A DNA stretch of 64,000 nt, taken from the NCBI GenBank assembly GCA_019425655.1, contig NQWY01024827.1:62001-126000 (forward strand), in the 5' to 3' direction. The first letter of the stretch is position 1. Every line of letters starts with the position of its first letter. The translations under genes were made by a program, and so were the position numbers. Of this stretch, positions 45,251-53,420 are shown piece by piece. Under the pieces are notes generated by a model. That model worked only from the letters and a program-made list of their open reading frames with translations. It was not told where the DNA came from and ran no database searches. This DNA is from Rhizophagus prolifer. Taxonomy: Eukaryota > Glomeromycota > Glomeromycetes > Glomerales > Glomeraceae.

Positions 45251-46966
45251 TTATTTCACACCGTGCATCATTCTCTTAAGAATTGGCGATAAGAAGGCTA
45301 ATAATACGGCTGCAATTCCACAAAGAACCACGAATACCATAAAGAATTCGAAAAGATTATGAATGGTGAAACCTGCGAATGTTGTGTATTCTGTAGGTAA
45401 TTGTGCAGTAGCAAAGGCTTTTGCCTGTTCAGGATTTAATGTTATTTTTTTGTCTAAAACATCCTGAAGGTTAACACCAATCTCTTGTGCTTTTGCAAAT
45501 TTGTCTCCAGTTGCAGGGATGATTGCTCCCAAAGTTCCTGCTAACGCATAACCTGCAGCATTCGCGATGAAGAAGACACCATATAATAAAGACGAGAATC
45601 TCTTAGGTGCTAATTTACCAACCAAAGACAAACCGATTGGCGATAAGCAAAGTTCACCCATTGTTTGGATCAGATACAGTAGAATCAACCATTTGATAGC
45701 CAATAATCCTGAGTTTCCAAGGTCTTTGACATTATAAGCAATGATGAAATAAGACAATGCTATCAAAGCCAAACCAATTGCCTGTTTCAAAGGAGAAACC
45801 GGTTCTTTCCCTTTTGCTCTTAATTTATCCCAAAGCAAACTGAATGGTAAAGCCAAAAGCACCACGAAAAGCCCGTTGAAAATCTGAACCATTGAAGGCG
45901 GCATATCCCAGCCAAAAATATTTCTGTCAGTTTGATTATCTGCGATGAAGGTTAGTGATGAACCTGCTTGTTCAAAAGCTGCCCAGAAGAAAATAATGAA
46001 AAACGAAACAATGTAGATCACCCAGATTCTTTGTCTTTCGATTTTATTTTCAGCAGAACTCATAATCAGGAATGCTAATGAAATCCCGGCTGCATAGATG
46101 AAAGGATAAATGATTCCCTTAATCAGCTGTCCCATTTCCACAGAATTGAATCCAAATTCGCCTACTAAAAAATATCTGAAGACAAAAAACAAAATCACAA
46201 ATAATACCGTTGTTATTCCCATCGCTTTTCCTGTGAATTTTGCTGTTTGGGCTTCACCTTCTTCAAAGTCTTCGCTTGTATTATGCTTTGGTAATCCTCC
46301 GATTGGTCTTCCTTCCGGTGTTACCACATATCTGTTTTTAAGGATGAAGAATGTCACTGTTCCGATGATCATCGCAATAGATGCAGCTAAGAATCCCCAT
46401 TTGAAAGCAAAGATATCTCTTACCCCGGCAGCATCTTTGACATCACCTACGTATGGACAAATGAACTGACCTAGAAATGCTCCGATATTGATTCCCATAT
46501 AGAAAATCGTGAAAGCAGAATCCAGTTTGGACTTTTCTTGTTTTGGATAAAGACTTCCCACCATTGATGAGATATTCGGTTTGAAGAATCCATTCCCGAA
46601 AATAATGATGAAAAGTGCCAGCCACATCAAGCCTTTTGCACCTCCAAGATTGTCAGAAAAAGTAGATGCACTTAGGAAAAGTAAGAATTGTCCAATTGCC
46701 ATCAAACTTCCTCCAAGAATAATACAGTTCCTGTTTCCAAGATATTTATCAGAAATAAAACCTCCTAAAAGCGGCGTTAAATAACACAATGCTAAAAATC
46801 CACCATAGATGATAGAAGCATCGGCTTCTCTTATTAAGAGAGAGTTTACCATAAATAAGGTAAGTAAAGCTCTCATTCCATAGAAATTAAAACGCTCCCA
46901 CATCTCCGTCCCAAAAAGGACCCATAGACCTCTAGGATGTTTTGAATTAGTCTGAACTGTCTCCAT
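45251..46966 (-). CDS. POT family peptide/proton symporter (2)
   Basis: 571 residues. ExxERFxYY motif TEMWERFNFYGMRALLTLF, PTR2 motif FFKPNISSMVGSLY, helix-rich to the end, with the C-terminal KLAPKRFSSLLYGVFF. Longer loops than copy 1, for example the stretch around 495-545 with no helix. Import of di- or tripeptides. Preceded by a TATATTTG box and followed by its own terminator. Confidence 0.93.
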   Translation of the reverse strand: METVQTNSKHPRGLWVLFGTEMWERFNFYGMRALLTLFMVNSLLIREADASIIYGGFLALCYLTPLLGGFISDKYLGNRNCIILGGSLMAIGQFLLFLSASTFSDNLGGAKGLMWLALFIIIFGNGFFKPNISSMVGSLYPKQEKSKLDSAFTIFYMGINIGAFLGQFICPYVGDVKDAAGVRDIFAFKWGFLAASIAMIIGTVTFFILKNRYVVTPEGRPIGGLPKHNTSEDFEEGEAQTAKFTGKAMGITTVLFVILFFVFRYFLVGEFGFNSVEMGQLIKGIIYPFIYAAGISLAFLIMSSAENKIERQRIWVIYIVSFFIIFFWAAFEQAGSSLTFIADNQTDRNIFGWDMPPSMVQIFNGLFVVLLALPFSLLWDKLRAKGKEPVSPLKQAIGLALIALSYFIIAYNVKDLGNSGLLAIKWLILLYLIQTMGELCLSPIGLSLVGKLAPKRFSSLLYGVFFIANAAGYALAGTLGAIIPATGDKFAKAQEIGVNLQDVLDKKITLNPEQAKAFATAQLPTEYTTFAGFTIHNLFEFFMVFVVLCGIAAVLLAFLSPILKRMMHGVK

Positions 46967-46998
46967 ATAAATTAATTGTTAAATTTTCTTAAAGGTAA

Positions 46999-47006
46999 CA
47001 AATATA
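46999..47006 (-). promoter_or_regulatory. Putative -7 box of POT transporter 2
   Basis: Minus-strand TATATTTG 32 bases before the start. Confidence 0.5.
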
Positions 47007-47083
47007 GTTTTTTTTCATCAACGTAAGTGATTCAAGTTGCTGTTTATGCAAGATTTAATAATCCATATTTTACAGATTTGATT

Positions 47084-47091
47084 TAATTTTG
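47084..47091 (+). promoter_or_regulatory. Putative -7 box of the GNAT gene, leaderless
   Basis: TAATTTTG ending seven bases before the ATG. The transcript should start at or very near the start codon. Confidence 0.5.
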
Positions 47092-47098
47092 TCTTTTT

Positions 47099-47608
47099 AT
47101 GGAAATGTATTTAGAATTTAGAAAGGCAATTACCGAAGATTCTTCGGTGATTTGGGAAATATTACAGGACGCTATTACAAGGAGAAAAAACGATGGCAGC
47201 CAGCAGTGGCAGGATGGTTATCCGAACTTAGAAACTGTAAAATCCGATATCGAAAAAGGATTCGGGTATGTTTTATTGGTGGACGGGATTATTGCCGGTT
47301 ACAGTGCACTAATTTTCAATGATGAGCCGGCTTATGACGCTATCGAAGGTGAATGGCTGACTAATGGTGATTTTTTGGTGGTTCACAGAGTAGCGATTTC
47401 AGATAACTTCGCGGGAAAAGGTTTATCTAAAAAGATTTTTAGTTTTATCGAAGATGTTGCAAAACAGAATAATACATTCAGTATAAAAGTGGATACCAAC
47501 TTTGATAATCCGGCAATGCTGGCGATTCTGGATAAATTAGGCTACCAATATTGTGGAGAAGTTCATTTCCGGGGAAGTGCAAGAAAAGCTTTTGAAAAAG
47601 TATTATGA
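47099..47608 (+). CDS. GNAT family N-acetyltransferase
   Basis: 169 residues. FRKAITEDSSVIWEILQDAI start, motif A VVHRVAISDNFAGKGLSKKIF with the acetyl-CoA loop FAGKGLS, motif B VDTNFDNPAMLAILDKLGY. The start DSQWQDGYPNLE-like region (SQQWQDGYPN) is typical of a subgroup in Bacteroidetes and Firmicutes with no known substrate. Single gene on the plus strand between two minus-strand transporters, with a likely leaderless mRNA. Confidence 0.88.
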   Translation: MEMYLEFRKAITEDSSVIWEILQDAITRRKNDGSQQWQDGYPNLETVKSDIEKGFGYVLLVDGIIAGYSALIFNDEPAYDAIEGEWLTNGDFLVVHRVAISDNFAGKGLSKKIFSFIEDVAKQNNTFSIKVDTNFDNPAMLAILDKLGYQYCGEVHFRGSARKAFEKVL

Positions 47609-47629
47609 CTTTATTGAAATTTAAGCAAA

Positions 47630-47665
47630 TAAAAAGCGAAATTAATTAGACTAATTTCGCTTTTG
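47630..47665. terminator. Bidirectional intrinsic terminator
   Basis: Stem aaaagcgaaatta / taatttcgctttt between the convergent GNAT and POT 3 genes. Confidence 0.8.
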
Positions 47666-47691
47666 CTTTCTATGAATAGGTCTTTGTCGAT

Positions 47692-49362
47692 TTAATGTCC
47701 ACTTTCTTTCATTATTCTGTTCAGTCGTTTTAGCATCATTAATCCTAGCAATGTTGCGAAAATCAAAAGCCCAAAATTAACCAGGAAATAATTGGCTTTG
47801 TTTTCATAATTGTACCAGGTGCTTGCAAGGATTCCCGACAATTTGTTCCCAACAGAATTGGCTAAGAAGAATCCTCCCATCATCAAGGCTGTCAATCTTG
47901 CCGGAGATAATTTTGAAACGAATGATAATCCCATTGGCGACAGGCAAAGTTCCCCAATTGTTACTACGCCGTATCCCGCAATCAACCAAAGTGAAGAGAC
48001 TTTTTCTGCACCATTATTTCCAGCATAAACGGCTGCAACCATTACAAGACAAGATAAGCTGGTGATGAATAATCCCAAAACTATTTTCGTAGGTGTCAAA
48101 GGTTCTTTTCCTCGTTTTCTCAGCATTGCCCAAAAACCAACAATAACTGGTGTTAAAGCTATTACCCAAAAAGGATTGATCGATTGGAATAACTCTGTGT
48201 TGTATAGGAAAACAGGTTTGTCGGAATTGGATTCTAATTCTGCTTTTTTCTCAGCGGAAACATTTCTAAAGTAAATATCTTTTCCTGTTTCTTTTAAGGT
48301 TTTTCCGTCAGCATCTTTTTGAGAACGGAATTGCTCATCAAAAATAGGTGTCTCTTTATCAGCATAACTTTTCTCCTCGACAAGATATAGCGAAGCCAAA
48401 GGCTTTTCGACTTTTTCAGATACGCTTCTGTCTGTGTAATAATTCGCCCAACGAGTCAAAGCTGTTCCATTTTGTTTGAAAACTGCCCAGAAAAACATAC
48501 TGATGAGGAATATCGAAAGCAAAGCGCCAATCGCCGGTTTCTCCAATGGATTCGATTTGAAATAAAGTGAAACATAGAAGTAAATAACAGGGACACAAGC
48601 GAAAATAAAGGCATCTGTATTTGTACTTCCAAAGATATTAGTTCCTAAAACCATTGCTGGAACAAACCAGCCGATAACACCTGCAACAATCGCAGGAACA
48701 AAAACTTTCATCAGGATTTCAGACAATTTGGTGTCGCCTTCTTGTTTCGGTTTCATCTGTGCCGCATGGATGTAATGCTTTCTGCCAATCGTAAAAATCA
48801 CCAATCCAAGCAACATCCCAACTCCGGCTGTTATAAATGCTTCGCCCCAACCGAATTTGTTACGCATAAATGCCGCAATGATATTACAGATAAATGCCCC
48901 GATGTTGATTCCCATATAGAAAATATTGTAACCGGAGTCTTTGTTAGCTTTATAAGGTTCTTCGGAATATAGATTTCCCAAAAGTGTAGAAATGGTTGGT
49001 TTGAAAAAGCCATTCCCAATAATAATTAATGCAAGCGAACCGTAAAACAGAGGTAATTCTTTAAAAACACCAACGCCGATATACCCAATTGCCATCAAAA
49101 CGCCGCCAAGATAAATGGATCTGATGTAACCTAAAACGCGGTCTGCCAAAAATCCGCCAAGAAAAGGTGTAAGATAAGTGAGCGCAATGAAGGTTCCGAA
49201 AATGTCATCAGCATCTTTATCCGGTATTCCCAATCCACCGGCAACACCTTGTGGCTCTATCAGATAGAGAACGAAAATGCCCAGAATCAAATAGTAACCG
49301 AAACGTTCCCACATCTCGGTAAAAAACAAATAAGGTAAACCTTTAGGATGCTTAGTCTTCAT
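47692..49362 (-). CDS. POT family peptide/proton symporter (3)
   Basis: 556 residues. Motif TEMWERFGYYLILGIFVLY and FFKPTISTLLGNLYSEE near residue 120, plus LSPMGLSFVSKLSPARLT near the end. A hydrophilic loop of about 75 residues (about 310-385, holding SYADKETPIFDEQF) is larger than in the other two copies. Di- or tripeptide uptake. TATTTTTG box upstream. Together with the dipeptidyl peptidase at 50750 it fits peptide feeding. Confidence 0.93.
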   Translation of the reverse strand: MKTKHPKGLPYLFFTEMWERFGYYLILGIFVLYLIEPQGVAGGLGIPDKDADDIFGTFIALTYLTPFLGGFLADRVLGYIRSIYLGGVLMAIGYIGVGVFKELPLFYGSLALIIIGNGFFKPTISTLLGNLYSEEPYKANKDSGYNIFYMGINIGAFICNIIAAFMRNKFGWGEAFITAGVGMLLGLVIFTIGRKHYIHAAQMKPKQEGDTKLSEILMKVFVPAIVAGVIGWFVPAMVLGTNIFGSTNTDAFIFACVPVIYFYVSLYFKSNPLEKPAIGALLSIFLISMFFWAVFKQNGTALTRWANYYTDRSVSEKVEKPLASLYLVEEKSYADKETPIFDEQFRSQKDADGKTLKETGKDIYFRNVSAEKKAELESNSDKPVFLYNTELFQSINPFWVIALTPVIVGFWAMLRKRGKEPLTPTKIVLGLFITSLSCLVMVAAVYAGNNGAEKVSSLWLIAGYGVVTIGELCLSPMGLSFVSKLSPARLTALMMGGFFLANSVGNKLSGILASTWYNYENKANYFLVNFGLLIFATLLGLMMLKRLNRIMKESGH

Positions 49363-49385
49363 AACTTAATTTTTCACAACGTTTC

Positions 49386-49393
49386 CAAAAATA
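49386..49393 (-). promoter_or_regulatory. Putative -7 box of POT transporter 3
   Basis: Minus-strand TATTTTTG 23 bases before the start. Confidence 0.5.
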
Positions 49394-49414
49394 GGATTTT
49401 AAATTTAATATACG

Positions 49415-49444
49415 AAAAAGCCTCTCTTATTTGAAAGGCTTTTG
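49415..49444 (-). terminator. Intrinsic terminator after the secreted unknown
   Basis: Stem aaaagcct / aggctttt (inner ctcttatttgaa loop), just downstream of the gene at 49451 on the minus strand. Confidence 0.6.
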
Positions 49445-49450
49445 TTGTAT

Positions 49451-50062
49451 TTACTCTTTAAGCATTTGAAAATAAGGCGTAATTCTTTTCTTCATTTCTT
49501 CTCTTTCTGCATTCAACTCAGCCTGGATTTTTCCTTTGTCTTCCTGCAGAGCTTTAATCATTTGCGAATAATTTTTCGGGTCTTTCAGCTTTTTATAACC
49601 TTTGGTTTTGCTGATGTAGGTGTAATCATTGTTCTCATAATAATCCTGCGTCATTTTCAAAACCTTTGCATAATTGTCAGCATCAACAGCCAGATATATA
49701 AATAGACCTTCCTCCAGCAAGGTGTCATATTCACTACCATTAGTATAATGTTCCTGTCCCAGATTATTAAGGTCTTCTGTTCTCATTTTCCCGAGATGGA
49801 ATAGAAATCCACTTTCGTTATATTGATGATTCCTGAAATATTCCATTGATTTTTCAAAATACTTCACAGGATATTCTTTATCAGCTAATTTGGCGTCCGA
49901 AAGAACTTTTTTGGAATCAATTTGCGCTATTTTCCCAACCGCTAATAATGAATCCGATTTTTCAATGACATTTTTGTACAGCAACAATACTTCTTTATCA
50001 CTTTGAGCGAAAGTCAAAATATTACATAGAAATAAAGTTGTGATAGATATTTTTAGAATCAT
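49451..50062 (-). CDS. Secreted protein of unknown function
   Basis: 203 residues, not recognised. Signal peptide ISITTLFLCNILTFAQ, then a helical protein with TPR-like helix pairs (YPVKYFEKSMEYFRNHQYNE; SGFLFHLGKMRTEDLNNLG; AVDADNYAKVLKMTQDYY) and a charged coiled C-terminus (KIQAELNAEREEMKKRI). Probably periplasmic. No function can be given. Terminator follows the stop. Confidence 0.7.
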   Translation of the reverse strand: MILKISITTLFLCNILTFAQSDKEVLLLYKNVIEKSDSLLAVGKIAQIDSKKVLSDAKLADKEYPVKYFEKSMEYFRNHQYNESGFLFHLGKMRTEDLNNLGQEHYTNGSEYDTLLEEGLFIYLAVDADNYAKVLKMTQDYYENNDYTYISKTKGYKKLKDPKNYSQMIKALQEDKGKIQAELNAEREEMKKRITPYFQMLKE

Positions 50063-50115
50063 ATTTTTAGAAATGGGATTAAAGATAGCTTTTTACCATC
50101 AATTAAAAAAATTGC

Positions 50116-50123
50116 TAACTTTG
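50116..50123 (+). promoter_or_regulatory. Putative -7 box of the toxin-antitoxin pair
   Basis: TAACTTTG 20 bases before the antitoxin ATG, with TTTT 21 bases further upstream as a weak -33. Confidence 0.5.
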
Positions 50124-50143
50124 ATTAGAATAAATTCAGAAAA

Positions 50144-50401
50144 ATGGAAATCACAATAAAAGATTTGGAAAACGATTTGAAGTCTTTACCTAAAGAACTT
50201 CTGCAGCAGGTAAGTGATTATGTTGCTTTTTTAAAGATGAAATATACCGGACAAGTCAATGAAGATTGGGCAACTTATTTATCCGAAAGTCAAAAAAAAT
50301 CAATAGATAAAGGTTTAGAAGATATTGAAAACGGAAGAGTCTATTCCCATACAGAAGCTAAGGAAAGAATCAAAAATTATCTTTCAGAAAAATCGAAATA
50401 A
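50144..50401 (+). CDS. Type II antitoxin, DUF2281-like
   Basis: 85 residues. N-terminal ITIKDLENDLKSLPKELLQQ with YVAFLKMKY fits the VapB/DUF2281 antitoxin group; the C-terminal ENGRVYSHTEAKERIKNYL is the segment that wraps a RelE/ParE toxin in such pairs. The stop shares its last base with the ATG of the next gene. It would bind and neutralise the partner and probably repress its own promoter. Confidence 0.82.
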   Translation: MEITIKDLENDLKSLPKELLQQVSDYVAFLKMKYTGQVNEDWATYLSESQKKSIDKGLEDIENGRVYSHTEAKERIKNYLSEKSK

Positions 50402-50679
50402 TGGAAATTATTTGGTCGGATGAAGCTTTGAAGAATTATTTCAAGGTTTTGGATTATCTTTTCGATAACTGGACTAGCAATGAAATTGAAAATTTTGAAA
50501 GTAATTTTGATGAATTGATTGAAAGGATTAAAGTCAATACGAGGATTTGTCCAAAATCTAAAATTTTAAATTTCCGAAAATGCTTGATTGACAAAAACAA
50601 CTCCCTGATATATCAGGAAATTAATGAAAAAATATTCCTTGTTTCTTTAATGGATAATAAAAGTTCACATCCATATTAA
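50401..50679 (+). CDS. RelE/ParE superfamily toxin
   Basis: 92 residues, looks whole. Start IIWSDEALKNYFKVLDYLFD and ending CLIDKNNSLIYQEINEKIFLV, the ParE/RelE fold layout. Target (ribosome-bound mRNA or gyrase) cannot be told from the sequence. One-base overlap with the antitoxin; a terminator follows at once, so the pair is a tight self-contained unit. Confidence 0.82.
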   Translation: MEIIWSDEALKNYFKVLDYLFDNWTSNEIENFESNFDELIERIKVNTRICPKSKILNFRKCLIDKNNSLIYQEINEKIFLVSLMDNKSSHPY

Positions 50680-50716
50680 AAAACCGCAAAAGAAAATATC
50701 TTCTGCGGTTTTTTTA
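50678..50716. terminator. Bidirectional intrinsic terminator
   Basis: Stem aaaaaccgca / tgcggttttt with T-run, directly after the toxin stop and before the convergent peptidase. Confidence 0.75.
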
Positions 50717-50749
50717 TCTTCCAGCTTCAGTCTTCCGACTTCCAGCTTT

Positions 50750-52885
50750 TTACAAATTCTCCAAAATAAAATTCGTCATCTTCTCATAAAGCTGAGGTCT
50801 GGTTTGTCCACCGTAGATGCCGTGGTTTTTATCCGGATAAGCCATAAAATCAAACTGTTTTTTATTCTGAATCAGTGCTTCCGAAAACTCCATAGAATTC
50901 TGGAAATGAACATTGTCATCAGCCGTTCCATGGATCAAAAGAAATTTGCCCTTCAGTAAATTCGCAAAAGTCGTTGGCGAATTCTGGTCATAACCTTCAG
51001 GATTTTCTTGTGGCGTCTGCAGGAATTTTTCTGTGTAAACCGTATCATAATATCTCCAGTTCGTCACTGGTGCAACGGCAATTCCAAGTTTGAAAACATC
51101 CGCACCTTTTGTCAGAGCCAAAGAACTCATATAACCACCAAAACTCCACCCAAAAATCCCGATTCTTGATTTATCAATATAAGATTGATTTCCGAACCAT
51201 TTAGCGGCAGTAATTTGGTCTTCGATTTCGTATTTCCCAAGCTGTTTGTAAATAACTTTTTTGAATTTTGCGCCTTTGTAACCTGTTCCACGGCCGTCCA
51301 CACAAGCTACCACGTAACCTTTTTGAGCCAGCATTTCGAACCAGATTCCGTTTCCGCCGTCCCACGAGTTGGAAACTTGTTGCGAGCCCGGACCAGAATA
51401 TTGAAACATAAACAATGGATATTTTTTGTTTGGGTCAAAGTTTTTCGGTTTGATGATCCAGGCGTTGAGTTGGTCACCAACCGAGTTTGGAATGGTAAGG
51501 AATTCTTTTGTTACGAAATTATCTTTCTGAAGTTTGGAAAGTGCTTCATTATTGTTCTGTAATTCTTTAATTTCTTTTCCGGAAGCATCTTTCAAGACAT
51601 ATTTGTTTGGAGAAGACGCTGTCGAATTAGTATTAATAAAATAACTGAATGACTTGCTGAAACTTGCCGAGTTATTTCCTTCCGGATAAGAAACTAAAGT
51701 TGTTTTTCCACTATCAATATTTAATTTAGAAACGACTTTATTAAGACTTCCTTTTTCAGTGGTTTGAATATAGGCTTCTTTGGTTTTCGGGTTGTAACCA
51801 TAATAATCTGTAATTTCCCAATTACCCTTAGAAACTTGCTTTTTAAGTTTTCCTGTTTTGTCATACAAATAGAGATGTCTGTAACCATCACGCTCCGAAG
51901 CCCAAAGGAAAGAATTATCATCTAAGAATTCCAAGGTCAGGTTGTCGGTTTCTATCCAAGCATTATCAGTTTCGGAGAATAATTTACTCACATTCCCAGA
52001 TCTTGTGTCCACTTTCAATAGATCTACTTTGCTGTGATGTCTGTTGCTGGTCGCCAACACAATTTCGTCTTTGCCGTTCGTCTGCCAAAGTTGCGGAATG
52101 TAATAATTCTCAAAGCTTCCGAGATTCAAAGCTGTAGTTTTTCCCGAATTTAATTGATAAAGATTTGCTGTTACCGTAGAGTTCGTTTCGCCGGCTTTTG
52201 GATATTTGTATCGCATTTCAGTCGGATAAAGCGATTTTCCATAGATAGGGATATAGATTTCAGGAACTGCTGATTCATCGAATCTCACAAAGACGATCGC
52301 ATCGCCTGCTTTGTTCCATTGGTAATAATCTGCGTGAGAAAATTCCTCTTCATAAACCCAATCCCCAAGGCCGTTGATAATGTGGTTTTTCTTTCCGTCA
52401 TTCGTGATTTGAGTGATTTTTCCGGAAGTCAGATCCTGATAGAATAGATTATTGTCAACAATAAAAGCGACTTTGCTTCCGTCTGGAGAGAACTTCGGTT
52501 CCTGAATCCAGTTTCCGTTATTGACCGGAGTAACTTTGTTTGATTTCAGGTCTTTCACATCAAATTTTCCCAAGAAAGAATGTCTGTAAATATCCTGGCT
52601 TTCTTTCTGCAACAAAATCTTAGATTCATCCGCCGAAAAAATATAAGATTCGAAACTTCCGTCTACAATATTTCCAACTTTTTGGAAGGTTTTGTAGTTG
52701 TATTTGGCGATGCCATCTTTCTCTATGGTTGCATAGTTCTCGCCGTCGTTAAGAGAGGCAATTCCAGCAATCCCTTTTCCACGATAGTATCCGGAGTAGA
52801 TTTTATCTAATGTGATTTCTTGTGCATTTATGTTTTGTGAGAAAACTGCTGTCATCAAAACAACAGATAAGAGAACTTTCTTCAT
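50750..52885 (-). CDS. S9 family peptidase, dipeptidyl peptidase IV
   Basis: 711 residues. Signal peptide (LLSVVLMTAVFSQNINAQ), an eight-bladed propeller with EEEFSHADYYQWNKAGD carrying the double glutamate that binds the free N-terminus, and an alpha/beta hydrolase domain with catalytic Ser in GIFGWSFGGYMSSLA, Asp in HGTADDNVHFQNS and His in DKNHGIYGG. It removes X-Pro or X-Ala dipeptides in the periplasm or at the surface, making the substrates POT carriers take up. Confidence 0.93.
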   Translation of the reverse strand: MKKVLLSVVLMTAVFSQNINAQEITLDKIYSGYYRGKGIAGIASLNDGENYATIEKDGIAKYNYKTFQKVGNIVDGSFESYIFSADESKILLQKESQDIYRHSFLGKFDVKDLKSNKVTPVNNGNWIQEPKFSPDGSKVAFIVDNNLFYQDLTSGKITQITNDGKKNHIINGLGDWVYEEEFSHADYYQWNKAGDAIVFVRFDESAVPEIYIPIYGKSLYPTEMRYKYPKAGETNSTVTANLYQLNSGKTTALNLGSFENYYIPQLWQTNGKDEIVLATSNRHHSKVDLLKVDTRSGNVSKLFSETDNAWIETDNLTLEFLDDNSFLWASERDGYRHLYLYDKTGKLKKQVSKGNWEITDYYGYNPKTKEAYIQTTEKGSLNKVVSKLNIDSGKTTLVSYPEGNNSASFSKSFSYFINTNSTASSPNKYVLKDASGKEIKELQNNNEALSKLQKDNFVTKEFLTIPNSVGDQLNAWIIKPKNFDPNKKYPLFMFQYSGPGSQQVSNSWDGGNGIWFEMLAQKGYVVACVDGRGTGYKGAKFKKVIYKQLGKYEIEDQITAAKWFGNQSYIDKSRIGIFGWSFGGYMSSLALTKGADVFKLGIAVAPVTNWRYYDTVYTEKFLQTPQENPEGYDQNSPTTFANLLKGKFLLIHGTADDNVHFQNSMEFSEALIQNKKQFDFMAYPDKNHGIYGGQTRPQLYEKMTNFILENL

Positions 52886-52942
52886 TTTTCAAATTTTAAT
52901 GACGTAAATATAATAAAGATTAATTGTTTTTAAAGCAGGGTA

Positions 52943-53320
52943 CATTCAATGTTAATTTTATCTGTAACACTCTATTTGACTCTTGTAACGATCTACTTGA
53001 TTCTTGTAACAGTCAACTTTCTTTCTGTAACAGTCAACTTTGTTTCTGTAACGGTCAACTTCGGTCTTGTATCTGTTTACTTTACTCCTGTAATAATCTA
53101 CTTTGCTTCTCTGACAGTCAACTTTACTCTTCTGATTATCTACTTTACTCATTTGACAGTCTACTCAAGACCTTTGACAATCTACTTAAGACCTTTGATG
53201 GTCTACTCAACATCCTTGATTGCTTACTCAAGTGCATTGGATATTTACTCAATACCTTTGACAGTCTACTTTATTCCTTTGATGGTTTACTTAACAGCCT
53301 TTATTGTCCAATTAAATGAT
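52943..53320. repeat. Degenerate 21-bp tandem array, 18 units
   Basis: Units begin every 21 bases from 52943 to 53300 with no insertion or deletion. The core drifts from GTAACAGTCAACTTT (left) to TTGACAGTCTACTTT or TTGACAATCTACTTA (right), each followed by six freer bases. Positions 2, 8, 11 and 13 of the unit hardly change. It fills most of the 535-base gap between the divergent peptidase and trhO. Plus frames starting at 52949 (ATG, 127 codons) and at 52924 (TTG, 131 codons) stay open; on minus, 64 codons (52958-53152) are open. Confidence 0.9.
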
Positions 53321-53332
53321 TTAATCACATAA
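52949..53332 (+). CDS. Possible heptad-repeat protein coded by the 21-bp array (uncertain)
   Basis: 127 codons from ATG at 52949 to TAA at 53332, bracketing the array. Each unit gives seven residues of the pattern V/L-T/I-V/I-Y/N-F/S-x-x, for example SVTVNFV and PLTVYFI. Unit-to-unit changes fall mainly on first and third codon positions while second positions 2, 8 and 11 hold, which fits this frame. Yet a minus-strand frame with the same codon boundaries (K-V-D-x-Y-R-x) also fits in the left half. No RBS, promoter or known family; may be non-coding. Confidence 0.2.
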   Translation: MLILSVTLYLTLVTIYLILVTVNFLSVTVNFVSVTVNFGLVSVYFTPVIIYFASLTVNFTLLIIYFTHLTVYSRPLTIYLRPLMVYSTSLIAYSSALDIYSIPLTVYFIPLMVYLTAFIVQLNDLIT

Positions 53333-53345
53333 TGAATTCCTGACA

Positions 53346-53371
53346 ACTATCAACCAACAACTATCAACCAA
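53346..53371 (+). repeat. Short direct repeat before trhO
   Basis: CAACTATCAACCA occurs twice in a row (caactatcaacca, acaactatcaacca), directly after the 21-bp array. Confidence 0.5.
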
Positions 53372-53378
53372 AAATCCC

Positions 53379-53386
53379 TATCTTTG
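53379..53386 (+). promoter_or_regulatory. Putative -7 box of trhO
   Basis: TATCTTTG, 34 bases before the trhO ATG. No -33 TTTG at the usual distance, since the direct repeats occupy that place. Confidence 0.5.
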
Positions 53387-53420
53387 CGCCATTATTTTTC
53401 TCACTTAAAACGTTTATAGC

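Noticed and set aside
52924-53319. 131-codon plus frame through the 21-bp array
   Set aside because: Unit changes fall on its second codon positions while third positions stay fixed, the opposite of coding; it also needs a TTG start outside the array.
52943-53320. CRISPR array
   Set aside because: Units are contiguous at 21 bases with no unique spacers and no cas genes near.
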